Positions 49,476 through 59,085 are shown, counted from the first letter of the stretch. The stretch is 64,000 nt of DNA from Halomonas sp. (GCA_018401555.1 JAGYKP010000097.1:1-64000), one strand, 5' to 3'. Notes: generated from the sequence alone by a model not told the origin. Translations and numbers: made by a program.

Positions 49476-51017
49476 GCTTGAAGCTCCTTGCGCAGGTGTC
49501 GCTTGAGAATCTTGCCGGCGGTGCTCTTGGGCAGGGCCTCGCTGAAGTGGATCTGCTTGGGCACCTTGTAGTGCGCCATGTGCTCGCGGGCGTGCGCGAT
49601 CAGTGCCGCCTCGCTGACCTCCTCGCCCTCCTTGAGCACCACCACGGCGGTGATCGCCTCGATCCACTTCTCATCGGGAATGCCGATCACGGCCACCTCG
49701 GAGACGGCGGGGTGCTGGAACAGCACCTCCTCCACCTCGCGGCTGGCCACCACCACGCCGCCGGTGTTGATGACATCCTTGATGCGGTCGACGATGAAGA
49801 GATAGCCCGCCTCGTCGAGGTAGCCCACGTCACCGGAGTGGAACCAGCCGCCCAGGAAGGCCTCCTCGGTCATCTCGGGCTTGTCCCAGTAGCCGGTGAG
49901 CAGCTGCGGCGAGCGGTGGACGATTTCGCCATGCTCGCCCGGCGGGACGTCGTTCATCTCGGCGTCGACGATACGCGTCTCCACGGTAAGGATGGGGCGG
50001 CCAGCCGAGGCCGGCCGGGCATCGTGCTCCTCGGGTCGCAGCACCGTGGCCAGCGGGGCGATCTCGCTCTGCCCGTAGCAGTTGTAGAGGCCCACCCCGG
50101 GGATGCGCCGGCGCAGCTCCTCGAGCACCGGCACCGGCATGATGGAGGCGCCGTAGTAGGCCTTCTTCAGCCGGCTCAGGTCGTGGCGGTCGAAGTCGGG
50201 GTGGCGCAGCAGGCCGATCCACACCGTGGGCGGGGCGAAGAAGGAGACGATGCCATGGCGCTCGATCTGCGCCAGGCAGTCGTCGGGGGCCGGCGCCTCG
50301 CGCAGGTGTACCGTGGTCCCCAGCAGCAGGGCCGGCATCAGGAAGACGTGCATCTGGGCCGAGTGGTAGAGGGGCAATGCGGCCAGCATCGGCTCGTCGG
50401 CCTTGATGTCGAGCTCCACCATGCAGGCCATGTACTCGGCGAGCAGGGCCTGGTGGGTCATCATCGCCGCCTTGGGCGCGGCGGTAGTGCCCGAGGTGTA
50501 GAGCAGCTGGGCCAGGCTCTGGCCGTCGAGTTCCACCGCCGGCTCCGGTGTCGTCGCCCTCGGCGAGGGCCGCCTTGAGCACGTCGAAGCCGTCGCTCTG
50601 GGGGGCGTGCAGGGTGCCCGATAGCCTCAGGTTGACCGCGCTGCTGGCGGCCTCCACCTTGTCGGCCAGGCTGAGGTCGCTGAGCAGGCCACTGGCACCC
50701 GACTGCTCGAGGATATAGCTGAGCTCCTCGCTGCTCAGGGCGAAGTTGATCGGCACATGGACCAGGCCGGCCCGGGTAGCGGCCAGCCAGGCGATCACGT
50801 AGGCATCGGAGTTCTTGCCGTAGACCGCCAGGCGATCGCCGGGGGTGAGACCGGCGCCGATCAGGGCGTGGGCGACCCGGTTTACCGCGCGGTCGAGCTC
50901 GGCATAGTTCCACCGGCGATCAGCGAAGGCCAGGGCCAGGCGGCTGCCGTTCTTGCGGGCGCTGCGCGCCAGGGCCGCGCCGATGGTGTGCTGCTGGATG
51001 CGGCTCTGCATGGTCAT
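49472..51017 (-). CDS. Acyl-CoA synthetase, AMP-dependent (frame-disrupted)
   Basis: Ligase of about 515 residues. The N-terminal half (ALARSARKNGSRLALAFADR, AVYGKNSDAYVIAWLA) and the C-terminal half (P-loop LLYTSGTTAAPKAAMMTH, CYGQSEIAPLA, DRIKDVINTGGVVVAS, KSTAGKILKR) are in different frames because of an extra G at 50545-50546; repair reads DDTEPAVELDGQS. GGAGATGAG precedes the ATG at 51017. It sits between the binding protein and the acyl-CoA dehydrogenase, so it probably activates the acid that the operon degrades. Confidence 0.92.
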
Positions 51018-51062
51018 CTCATCTCCACGAATTGTGCTGTTGTGATGGGGAGGGCGAGGGGC

Positions 51063-52289
51063 TCAGGTGTCACCGTTCTGGACCAGGTGGCAGTCGCTCT
51101 GGTCGAGGGGGCGGAAGGCCTCATCGGCGGGAATGGTGCGCACCAGGCGGAAGAGGTCGTCCTCGTCGACGGCTTCCTCGGGGGACTTCACCTCCACCAG
51201 GTACATGTCGTGGACCATGCGGCCGTCCTCGCGGATATAGCCGCCGCTGGCGAACATATCGTCGATCGGGGTCGCCGCCATCTGCTGGCGAACCGCCTGT
51301 GCCTCGTCGTTGCCGATGGCATCGATGGCCTGCAGGTAGTGCAGGGTGCTGGAGTAGAGGCCGGCGTGGACCTGGGTGGGCATGCTGCCGGTGCGCTCGC
51401 GGAAGCGCTCGGCCCAGGCACGCGCCTCCTCGTCGAGGTCGTAGAACCAGGCGGTGGTGAACTGCAGGCCCTGGGCGATCTCCTGTCCCAGGCTGCGAAT
51501 GTCGGTGCTGAACAGCACCATGCCGGCGAGGATCTGGCCGGCCTGGGTAATACCGAACTGACCGGCGGTGCGAATCGCATTGATGGTGTCGGAGCCGGCG
51601 TTGTTCAGCGCGATCACATCGGCGCCGGAGGCCTGGGCCTGGAGCATGAACGACGAGAAATCGCTGCTGGGGAAGGGGTGGCGGGTGCTGCCCACGATAT
51701 TGCCGCCGTTCTCTTCCACCACACGGGTCACGTCGCGCTCCAGGGCGTGGCCGAAGGAGTAGTCGGCGCTGAGCAGATACCAGTCGGTATTGCCCTCCTG
51801 GGTGATGGCGCTGGCGGTGCCGTTGGACATGGCCCAGGTGTCGTAGACCCAGTGGATATGGTTCGGCGAGCAGCTCTCGTTGGTCACGCCGGAGGAGACG
51901 GCACCATTGACCAGGCCCAGGCGATTCTCCTCCTCCAGCAGCTTGACCGAGGCGAGGGTCACCGAGGAGGCCACCAGGCCGGTGACCATGTCGACGTTGC
52001 GCTCGTCGATCCACTCACGCACCACGCTGGAGCCCACGTCGGGGCTGTTGCGGTCATCGGCGCTGAACAGCACCACCTCGGCACCGGCCACGCTGCCGCC
52101 CATCTCCTCGATGGCCATCCGGATGGCCTCCTCGCCCAGCGGGCCGATGGGGTCGCGGTAGGCGCCGGTCATGTCGGCCAGGTAACCGATACGGATCTCG
52201 TTGTCGGTGATCTCGGCGGTGGCGGTCTGGGAGGCGAGCAGCATGGAGGCAGCGAGAGTGCCCAGAGCAAAGTGACGGGTAGGGATCAT
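51063..52289 (-). CDS. ABC transporter substrate-binding protein (LivK/Peripla_BP_6 type)
   Basis: A 408-residue periplasmic binding protein: signal peptide ending near QTATA|E (residue 25), then the type I binding-protein fold (IRIGYLADMTGAYRDPIGP, DWYLLSADYSFGHALERD, NNAGSDTINAIRTAGQFGI). The start is the ATG at 52289; the upstream frame is unsupported. Relatives bind branched-chain amino acids, amides or aromatic acids. No Liv permease or ATPase follows; instead it heads an acyl-CoA operon, so it probably delivers that pathway's carboxylic acid. Confidence 0.92.
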   Translation of the reverse strand: MIPTRHFALGTLAASMLLASQTATAEITDNEIRIGYLADMTGAYRDPIGPLGEEAIRMAIEEMGGSVAGAEVVLFSADDRNSPDVGSSVVREWIDERNVDMVTGLVASSVTLASVKLLEEENRLGLVNGAVSSGVTNESCSPNHIHWVYDTWAMSNGTASAITQEGNTDWYLLSADYSFGHALERDVTRVVEENGGNIVGSTRHPFPSSDFSSFMLQAQASGADVIALNNAGSDTINAIRTAGQFGITQAGQILAGMVLFSTDIRSLGQEIAQGLQFTTAWFYDLDEEARAWAERFRERTGSMPTQVHAGLYSSTLHYLQAIDAIGNDEAQAVRQQMAATPIDDMFASGGYIREDGRMVHDMYLVEVKSPEEAVDEDDLFRLVRTIPADEAFRPLDQSDCHLVQNGDT

Positions 52290-52419
52290 GGAGGTGCCTT
52301 TGCGTTGTTGTTGTCCGTTGGTTGGCGCTACGGGAGCGCCCGGATTCATGGTATGAGCAAAGGCGAGATCGGGGTTGACCTATCGAGCCAGGGTCTTTGC
52401 ATTTCGTGCCATATTTGTC

Positions 52420-52431
52420 GGCAAATTTGCC
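52420..52431. promoter_or_regulatory. Perfect 12-bp palindrome upstream of the binding-protein operon
   Basis: GGCAAATTTGCC lies 131 bases before the binding-protein ATG in an AT-richer stretch (52400-52470), followed by a second palindrome CAAGCTTG (52431-52438). It looks like a repressor or activator site for the operon. No regulator class can be assigned. Confidence 0.4.
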
Positions 52432-52501
52432 AAGCTTGCGAACGAATAAGGCGACTTGGCGACATATACGGCCAAGGTGGTAGAGAAGCTTCCCTCAACG
52501 T

Positions 52502-52524
52502 AAAGAGGCGCCCGAAGGCGCCTC
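52502..52524 (-). terminator. Terminator of the MNT-HEPN pair
   Basis: On the minus strand GAGGCGCC and GGCGCCTC form an eight-pair stem closed by a TTCG tetraloop and followed by TTT. It lies 26 bases after the HEPN stop codon. Confidence 0.75.
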
Positions 52525-52549
52525 CCGTGGTGGTCGTTTGAGACATGGC

Positions 52550-53078
52550 TCAGACGAAGATGCGCTCGAACTCCGGCGAGAAGTCCTGACTGGCAGGCGC
52601 GATGCCGAGCTGTTCGTCACTCCAGGCGATCAGTCGGCGGGCAGCATGGAAGAGTACATCGGCGAGTTCGTGCAGAAGGTTGAAGTGCTCCGCGATCTCC
52701 GCGTAGTGGGTGGCGTAGTCATGGGCCGCCATGTTGCGTACCGCACGGCAGCGTTGCCAGTCGCTGGTGGCGTCGATGACGCCCTGTTTCTCGAAGAAGG
52801 CCAGCACCTTGAGAAAGATGTCGGATGGCTCTCCTGCCAAGCAGGGCACTGTGGCGCATGGCCGAGGCTATGGAGTCCTGCAGCTTGGCAAATCGTTCGT
52901 TGATGGCTGCCAGCGTCTCGAAGAGATCGACATCCTTCTTGTGTTTGGACAGCCACTCGGGATCGATGGGCCAGTTGATCTTGGCATCGGACCGATGAAG
53001 GAACCAGGCACAGCGCTGAATGGCTTCCAGCAGCTGCGCCAGGTAATGCTGCTGTTCGTGGAGGAGGTCGTGGCTCAT
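52550..53078 (-). CDS. HEPN-domain protein, HepT-like / nucleotidyltransferase substrate-binding (frame-disrupted)
   Basis: Helical protein of about 176 residues in the HI0074 family. It carries RNMAAHDY, an exact R-x4-H-x-Y motif. In HepT toxins this is the RNase site and the tyrosine is AMPylated by the MntA antitoxin. One indel near 52840 separates the N-terminal half (AINERFAKLQDSIASAMRH) from the C-terminal half (AGEPSDIFLKVLAFFEKQ). Its ATG overlaps the MNT stop by four bases. It could instead be a non-toxic partner; the motif favours a HepT/MntA pair. Confidence 0.82.
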
Positions 53079-53383
53079 GCCGCGTCCTCGGCATCGATCG
53101 GGCGGGCCTGCTTCAGGGCCATGGCCTGGAAGGGTGTCGACTCATCCCCCTGTGTATAAGTCACGATATCCACAGGCAGTTGCAGCCGGGCTTCGAGGGC
53201 CTGCTTCAGCTCGGCTCGCTGAAGGCGGGAGATGGGGTGATTCGAGACCAGCAGCAGGTCGAGGTCACCTCCTCGGCGGGTGTCGTCGAGGCGTGAGCCG
53301 AAGAGGCGTATCGCGACCTCCTTGCCGAGGAACGCCTGCACATCGGCAAGGATGATATCGCGCTGGGACCGGGTGAGTCGCAT
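53075..53383 (-). CDS. Minimal nucleotidyltransferase, MntA-like antitoxin
   Basis: A 102-residue MNT-fold protein from the ATG at 53383 (RLTRSQRDIILADVQAFLG); the upstream frame is unsupported. The catalytic pattern FGSRLDDTRRGGDLDLLL has the Gly-Ser and two metal-binding aspartates. In HepT/MntA pairs the MNT protein AMPylates the HEPN toxin to silence it. It is encoded first and overlaps the HEPN gene, as in HI0073/HI0074. Composition is less GC-rich than its neighbours, which fits mobile accessory pairs. Confidence 0.85.
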   Translation of the reverse strand: MRLTRSQRDIILADVQAFLGKEVAIRLFGSRLDDTRRGGDLDLLLVSNHPISRLQRAELKQALEARLQLPVDIVTYTQGDESTPFQAMALKQARPIDAEDAA

Positions 53384-53480
53384 GGTGGCTGTCTCCCGCA
53401 TGGCGGATTGGCAGTGTCCGTGCAGCCAGTCTAGCACCTGCCGAGTAGCGAAAGGCCCCTTGGCGAGTCCCCCTTTGAGC

Positions 53481-54483
53481 TCAATGCTCGTGGCCATGAT
53501 CCCCGGAGTCGCCTGTGCCGGCGGCGTCGTGGTTGCCCGGCTCCGCCAGGGCGTCGTGGAGGGTGGTGGCGTTGTGGCGCATCATGCCCAGCCAGGTGCT
53601 GGCCTCGCCTTCGCTGGCCAGGGCATCGGCGTAGAGGGTGCCGGCGATGGGCAGGTCGGTCTCCTCGGCGAGCTGCTCGAGCAGGGCCGGGCTGGTCATG
53701 TTCTCGTGAAACAGCGCACGTACCTCCTGCTCGCGGATTACCTCGATCAGCGCGGCCATGTCGGCGGCGCTGGGGTCGGCCTCGGTGGAAAGGCCCTGGG
53801 GCGAGAGGAAGCGCAGCCCGTAGGCGTGGGCGAAGTGGCCGAAGGAGTCGTGGCCGGTGATCACGCTGGTGGCGGCGGGAACCTCGGCGAGCAGGGCACG
53901 GATCTCGGCGTCGGTGGCATCGATCTCGTTGATGTAGCGCGCCGCGTTGGCCTCGTAGGCCTCGGCGTTGTCGGGGTCGGCCTCGATCAGGCCGTCGCGG
54001 ATATTGGTCACGTAGCGCTTGCCGGCATTCAGGTCCTGCCAGCCGTGGGGGTCCAGGTCGCCGTGGTCGTGGCCGTCGTGATCGCCATGGTCGTCATGCT
54101 CTTCATGGTCGCCCTCGGCGGGCGCTGCCTGCTCGTCGCGCATCGCGGCGAGGCCGTCGCTGGCCACTACCAGCGGGCCGGCATAGTCGCTGGCCTCCAC
54201 CAGGCGCTCCATCCAGCCCTCGAACTGCAGGCCATTGAAGACCACCCAGGTCGGCCTCGGCCAGGGCGCGGGCGTCGGTGGGGCGCGGCGAATAGACATG
54301 GGCGTCGCTGTCGGGACCCACCAGGGCGGTGACGGCGACATGCTCGCCGCCGACGTTCTCGACCATGTCGGCGAGGATGCTGAAGCTGGCCAGCACCTGC
54401 ACGCGCTCATCGGCGTGGGAGCTGGGCAGGGCGAGCAGGGCGGCCAGGCCCAGGGCGATGGAGGCGGGGATCGGTGGACGCAT
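53481..54483 (-). CDS. znuA: Zinc ABC transporter substrate-binding protein (frame-disrupted)
   Basis: Periplasmic zinc-binding protein of about 334 residues. Signal peptide (IALGLAALLALPSSHA), first ligand His in DAHVYSPRPTDA, an acidic His-rich loop (about ten His between 115 and 140), then PHGWQDL and ITGHDSFGHFAHAYG. A second His cluster closes the protein (DHGHEH). An extra G near 54245 breaks the frame after AEADL; repair reads LVVFNGLQFEGW. Third gene of the Zur-boxed znuCBA unit. Confidence 0.92.
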
Positions 54484-54503
54484 GAATTGGGGTCTCCGTG
54501 GGG

Positions 54504-55393
54504 TCAGTCGTGTTCCGGGGCGCCCAGCGGCGTGGCGCGGCGGCGCAGCCGGGCGAGCAGGTTGTGGTGGCGGCCCACCAGGGCCGAGAGCAGGTAGCCG
54601 GCTCCGGCCAGCAGGATGATCGCCGGGCCCGAGGGCAGGTTGAGGTGGTAGGAGAGCAGCAGCCCGCCGCTGCTGGCCACCAGGGCCACCAGGATGGCGA
54701 TGCCGATCAGCCCCTCGAGGCGCTGGCTCCAGAAGCGTGCGGTGGTGGCCGGCAGCATCATCAATCCCACCGCCATCAGGGTGCCCAGGGTCTGGAAACC
54801 GGCGGTCAGGTTGAGCACCACCAGCCCCAGGAAGATCCCGTGGACCAGCCCCACCGGACTGCCCTGGCCGCGCAGGAACAGCGGGTCGAGACACTCCACC
54901 ACCAGGGCGCGGAAGATCACCGCCAGGATCACCACGATCAGACTGCTGATGGCGGCGATCAGCAGCAGGGCGGTGGTGTCGACCGCGAGGATCGAGCCGA
55001 ACAGCACATGGGTGAGGTCGACGCTGCTGCCGCCCAGCGAGACGAGCATCACCCCGCGGCCAGCGAGATCAGGAAGAAGCTGGCCATGGCGGAGTCCTCG
55101 CGATGGCCGGTCATCTGCGACACGCTGCCGGCCAGCACCGCCACCAGCAGCCCCGAGAGAATGCCGCCGAGGCTCATGATCGGCAGCGAGAAGCCGGCGG
55201 CCAGGAAGCCCAGCGCCACCCCGGGGAGGATGGCGTGGGCCATGGCGTCGCCGATCAGGCTCATGCCGCGCAGCATCAGGAACACGCCCAGCGGCGGGGC
55301 GGCCAGCGACAGCGCCAGGCCGGCCACCAGGGCGCGCTTCATGAAGCCGTAGTCGAGGGGGGCGAGCAGCCAGGCGTCAAGCAGTTCCAGCAT
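54504..55393 (-). CDS. znuB: Zinc ABC transporter permease (frame-disrupted)
   Basis: A 296-residue ABC-3 family membrane protein with about eight spans (start FMKRALVAGLALSLAAPPLG, GDAMAHAILPGVALGF, then VMLVSLGGSSVDLTHVLFGS and LTAGFQTLGTLMAVGLMMLPA). One G is missing from the run at 55052-55055, which creates a false stop after SLAAG. Its ATG overlaps znuC by 17 bases, and znuA follows after 20 bases. Confidence 0.93.
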
Positions 55394-56114
55394 CGAAGGT
55401 ATCCGGGAAGGTGAGGGGCAGGCGCGGTGCGCGGGGCGGCTGCCCGGCGTAGCGGTCGAGCAGCGATTCGGGGCTCGCCCAGCGGCCGTGGCCGCCGGCC
55501 AGTATCAGCACGTCATCGGCCAGGCGCGATAGCTGCTCCAGATCGTGGAGCACCACCACGATGGTGGCGCCGTCGCGGGCCATGTCGCGCAGCACGTCCA
55601 TGAGCACATCCACCGTCTCGACGTCGACGTTGGCGAAGGGCTCGTCGAGCAGCAGCAGCTCGGCCTCCTGCATCAGGGTGCGGCCGATCAATGCGCGCTG
55701 GCGCTGGCCGCCGGAGAGCTCACCCAACTGGCGGTGGGCCAGGTGCGAGATGCCCAGCCGGGCCATGATCTCGCGGCCACGGCGGTAGTGGGCCGCGCAG
55801 TAACCCCGGGTGGCGCCGTGGCTGGGCCAGGTGCCGGTCATGATCAGCTCTTCCACGCTCATCGGGAAGGTGAGATCCAGGGCCAGCTGCTGGGGCAGCC
55901 AGGCGCGACGTTCCTTGGGCACCTGGCAGGCCACGCGGCCCGAGATCGGCCGCAGCATGCCCATGATGGCGCTGATCAGGGTGCTCTTGCCGGCGCCGTT
56001 GGCGCCCACCAGGGCGGTCACGGCACCGTCCTGGAAGCGTCCCTCGAGGTGCTCCAGCACGGTGCGCCCACCGCGGGCCAGGGTCAGGTCCTCCAGCTGC
56101 AGGCGCGACATCAT
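55377..56114 (-). CDS. znuC: Zinc ABC transporter ATP-binding protein
   Basis: A 245-residue intact ATPase: Walker A GANGAGKST (near 39), Q-loop AWLPQQLALD, signature LSGGQRQR, Walker B ELLLLDEPFANVD, H-loop VVLHDLEQ. Energises high-affinity zinc uptake with ZnuB and ZnuA. Two ATGs (56114, 56111) are possible. It is preceded and probably overlapped by a His-rich small ORF, with a Zur box upstream of both. Confidence 0.94.
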   Translation of the reverse strand: MMSRLQLEDLTLARGGRTVLEHLEGRFQDGAVTALVGANGAGKSTLISAIMGMLRPISGRVACQVPKERRAWLPQQLALDLTFPMSVEELIMTGTWPSHGATRGYCAAHYRRGREIMARLGISHLAHRQLGELSGGQRQRALIGRTLMQEAELLLLDEPFANVDVETVDVLMDVLRDMARDGATIVVVLHDLEQLSRLADDVLILAGGHGRWASPESLLDRYAGQPPRAPRLPLTFPDTFDAGTA

Positions 56115-56259
56115 GCCCCCAGCCGGTGGCCCAGGCCACCGTCAGCCACAACACCGCCAGCGGCAGCGCCGCCAGCAGCAGGCGGCGGGTTGCCGAGAGC
56201 GACATCAGCGAGAAGTGGCAGGGCCCTTCCGGGCGGTGCCGGTGTCTGCGGTGTGCCAT
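56111..56259 (-). CDS. Putative His-rich small membrane protein heading the znu operon
   Basis: From the ATG at 56259 (AGAGG upstream) the reading frame encodes a His-rich N-terminus (MAHRRHRHRPEGPCHF) and one membrane span (LLLAALPLAVLWLTVAWATG). As printed the frame runs on into znuC. If one G is missing from the G5 run at about 56121-56125, as happens often in this sequence, it would stop at 56111 and overlap the znuC ATG, giving 49 residues. It lies between the Zur box and znuC, so it is zinc-regulated. A metal-sensing or accessory role is a guess. Confidence 0.45.
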
Positions 56260-56295
56260 GGGATCCTCTGAGCGGTGTCCTGCGGAAAGCGGCGA

Positions 56296-56310
56296 AGTTA
56301 TAACATAACA
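56296..56310 (-). promoter_or_regulatory. Zur box of the znu operon
   Basis: Minus-strand TGTTATGTTATAACT matches the gammaproteobacterial Zur consensus TGTTATANTATAACA at 12 of 14 defined positions. It is the only AT-rich patch in the region and lies 37 bases before the small His-rich ORF. The divergent hydrolase gene starts 110 bases away. Confidence 0.75.
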
Positions 56311-56419
56311 AAACGCCGGCTGGCCAGCGCCTGTGGCGGTCCCCGCGACATCGCGGTGGCTGACGCGGTGATGGCCATCGCGGAGAATGAGGGTGAATCC
56401 AGCGAACAGGGAGAGCGGG

Positions 56420-57313
56420 ATGGCAGCGGCATGGTGGTGGGCAGTGCCCCTGGGCGTGGCGAGTGTGAGCGGCGGGCTGCTGCACCTCTTCCATCGGCGC
56501 CTCCGGATCAGCCTGGCCGCACCCCGGGTGGCGGTGACGGGCACGCTCGAAGCGCACGGCGTGACGGGGGAGACGGTGACCTTCCCAACGCGGCGAGGCA
56601 GGATGCTGGCCGGCTGGTGGCTTCCCGGCGGAGGGCGCGGCACGGTGGTAATCACCCATGGCTGGGGCGCCAACCGGGAACTGATGCTGCCGCTGGCCAG
56701 GCCACTGCAGGCCGCCGGCTGGAACGTGCTGCTGTTCGATGCCCGCAACCACGGTGAGAGCGATGCCGACAGCTTCTCCTCCATGCCGCGCTTCGCCGAG
56801 GACAGCGAGGCGGCGCTGGCCTGGCTGCGTGCCCGCCCCGGCATGGCGGAGGCACCGGTGGCGCTGCTCGGCCACTCGGTGGGCGCCGCGGCGGTGCTGC
56901 TGGCCGCCTCGCGGCGCGACGATATCGGTGCCGTGGTCAGCCTCTCGGCCTTCGCCCACCCCGATGGCATGATGCGCCGCTGGCTGGCGGAGAAGGGGCT
57001 GCCCTTCTTTCCGCTGGGCTGGTATGTGCTGCGCTACGTGGAGCGGGTGATCGGCCATCGCTTCGAGGCCATCGCCCCCGTCAATACCCTGCCGCGGGTG
57101 CGCTGCCCGGTGCTGCTGGTCCATGGACGCGACGACCGCGTGATCCCGCCCAGCGATGCCGAGCGACTCTACGCCAGCCGTGGCGAGACGCCGACCCGGC
57201 TGCACCTGCTGCCCGGCGACCACGACCTCAGCCAGCATATCGAGGGCGAGCTGCCCGAGCTGCTGGCGTTCCTCGCCGAGGCTCTGGCCGAGACGACGGT
57301 CGAGTCGGCCTGA
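56420..57313 (+). CDS. Alpha/beta hydrolase
   Basis: A 297-residue serine hydrolase with an N-terminal membrane anchor (WWAVPLGVASVSGGLL). It has oxyanion motif THGWGANRE, nucleophile elbow GHSVGAA, acid in HGRDDRVIP and His in PGDHDLSQH. The ATG at 56420 follows AGGGAGA; the frame start further upstream is weaker. Substrate unknown (esterase or lipase-like). Divergent from znuCBA, with the Zur box in between, so zinc control of this gene is possible. Confidence 0.9.
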   Translation: MAAAWWWAVPLGVASVSGGLLHLFHRRLRISLAAPRVAVTGTLEAHGVTGETVTFPTRRGRMLAGWWLPGGGRGTVVITHGWGANRELMLPLARPLQAAGWNVLLFDARNHGESDADSFSSMPRFAEDSEAALAWLRARPGMAEAPVALLGHSVGAAAVLLAASRRDDIGAVVSLSAFAHPDGMMRRWLAEKGLPFFPLGWYVLRYVERVIGHRFEAIAPVNTLPRVRCPVLLVHGRDDRVIPPSDAERLYASRGETPTRLHLLPGDHDLSQHIEGELPELLAFLAEALAETTVESA

Positions 57314-57314
57314 T

Positions 57315-58498
57315 TTATCGCTGGAGCCCCAGGGCGTGGCGCATCACCTGGCGCTTGGCGCCCTCCAGGCGCTCGGCCAGGGCCAGTCCGGCGGCGCCGG
57401 CGAAGCGCAGCGGGGCGGCCCCGGTGAAGACGTGATGGAAGGTCTCCATGGCGGCGATCATCGCCAGGGTCTGGGGCGCCGCTCGCGGGCATAGCCGGCG
57501 AGGACCGCGCGGCTGCCCGGGTCCTGGCCGGCACGGAAGGCGGCGATCACCCGCCGGCTCAGCGCCTCGGCATCCTGGAGTCCTAGGTTGAGCCCCTGGC
57601 CGGCCAGCGGATGGATCACATGGGCGGCATCGCCCACCAGCGCCAGGCGTGGGCGCACGTAGCGCTCGGCGTGACGCCGGCGGATGGGAAGCTGGCGCGG
57701 CCCAGCACCGCTTCCACGCCGCCCAGCCGGGCGGGGAAGTCGTGCTCGATGGCGCGGCGCAGCGTGTCGTCGTCCAGCGCCTCCCGGGCCAGGGTGGCCT
57801 CGGCGCTGTCGTACCACACCAGCGAGGCATGCTGGCCGGGCAGCGGCAGCATCGCCTGGGGGCCGGCAGGGGTGAAGCGCTGCCAGCTGACGTCCTGCTG
57901 GGGCAGGCGGGTGCGCACGTTGATGATCAGCGCACGCTGGCCATAGTCCTCGTCGCGGGTGGCGATGCCGGCCAGTTCCCGGGTATGCGAGGCGGCACCG
58001 TCGGCGCCCACCACCAGCCGTGCGGCCAGCATCCGGCCGTCGTCGAGCTCCAGCAGGCTGCGGTGCCCGCCGGGGACCCAGGCCACCGGCCCGGCATGGC
58101 AGATTGTGGTCACCCCGGGCAGCTCGGCCAGGGCGCTGCCACAGGGCGCGGCGAATCACCCGGTTCTCGACGAAGTGGCCGAAGTCTGGCAACTCGAGCT
58201 CGGCGGCGTTGAAGCGGATATGGCGCTTCTCGGCCGCGTCGCTGGCCTCGATATGGCGGAAGGGGCAGCGCCGCGCCGCGGGAATGTATGACCAGGCGCC
58301 TACCTCCTCCAGCAAGCGCTGGGAGGCCAGGTTGAGCGACGACACCCGCAGGTCGAAGGGCGCATCGTCGGGTATCGCCGCCGGCGGACCGCCGCCCTCC
58401 ACCAGCGCCACGCTCATGCCGGCCTGGCCCAGCGCCGCCGCCACGGCCGCACCGACCATGCCGCCACCGACGATGATCGCATCCAGGGTCTCGTCCAT
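57315..58498 (-). CDS. UbiH/UbiF/VisC-family FAD-dependent hydroxylase (frame-disrupted)
   Basis: Flavoprotein monooxygenase of about 395 residues in ubiquinone biosynthesis or a related ring hydroxylation. GGGMVGAAVA (near 12), the DG motif VVGADGAASHTR and the GD motif LVGDAAHVIHPLAGQGLNLGLQDAE are visible. At least three indels (near 58140, 57675 and 57480) split it over several frames; the C-terminal part (MIAAMETFHHVFTG to the stop at 57315) is recognisable. The start is the ATG at 58498. Which ring position it hydroxylates cannot be told. Confidence 0.87.
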
Positions 58499-58614
58499 GC
58501 CTTTCTCCAAGTGGCCATCTCCAACTGCCGATTACCGGGCGACGCGCGAAATCCCTTTCGGGTCGCGGTCGCTACCGCCTAGGATACCGAAACTCGACGA
58601 CCCAAGGAGCGACC

Positions 58615-59085
58615 ATGACCGCGACACGATCCGCGCTGATCCTGCTGGGCTGGCTGGCACTGGTGACGCTGACCGCGCTGACCGGCATCTTCACCCCGCC
58701 CGGCGAGTGGTACGCCGGCCTCGACAAGCCGCCGTTCACCCCGCCGAGCCTGGCCTTCCCCATCGCCTGGACGCTGCTCTACCTGCTGATGGCCCTGGCC
58801 GCCTGGCGGGCCACCCTGGCCGCGCCCCCGGCAATGCGCTGGCACACCCTCTGGCCCTTCGTGGCCCAGCTGGCCGCCAACGCCCTGTGGTCGATCCTGT
58901 TCTTCGGCCTGCACTGGATGCTGGTGGCGCTGGTCGACCTGCTGCTGCTGTGGGGGCTGATCGTGTTCACCATCCGCCGCTTCGCCGGGGTCTCGCCGCT
59001 GGCCGCCTGGCTGCTGGCGCCCTATCTAGCCTGGGTCAGCCTGGCCGCCTATCTCAATACCAGCATCTGGTGGCTGAACGGCTGA
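58615..59085 (+). CDS. tspO: TspO/MBR family protein
   Basis: A 156-residue five-span membrane protein with the family motifs GEWYAGLDKPPFTPPSLAFPIAWTLLY (residues about 28-54), NALWSILFFGLHW and the C-terminal PYLAWVSLAAYLNTSIWWLN. TspO binds tetrapyrroles and cholesterol-like ligands and helps control porphyrin and stress responses. Intact, monocistronic, convergent with the aldo/keto reductase. Confidence 0.93.
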   Translation: MTATRSALILLGWLALVTLTALTGIFTPPGEWYAGLDKPPFTPPSLAFPIAWTLLYLLMALAAWRATLAAPPAMRWHTLWPFVAQLAANALWSILFFGLHWMLVALVDLLLLWGLIVFTIRRFAGVSPLAAWLLAPYLAWVSLAAYLNTSIWWLNG

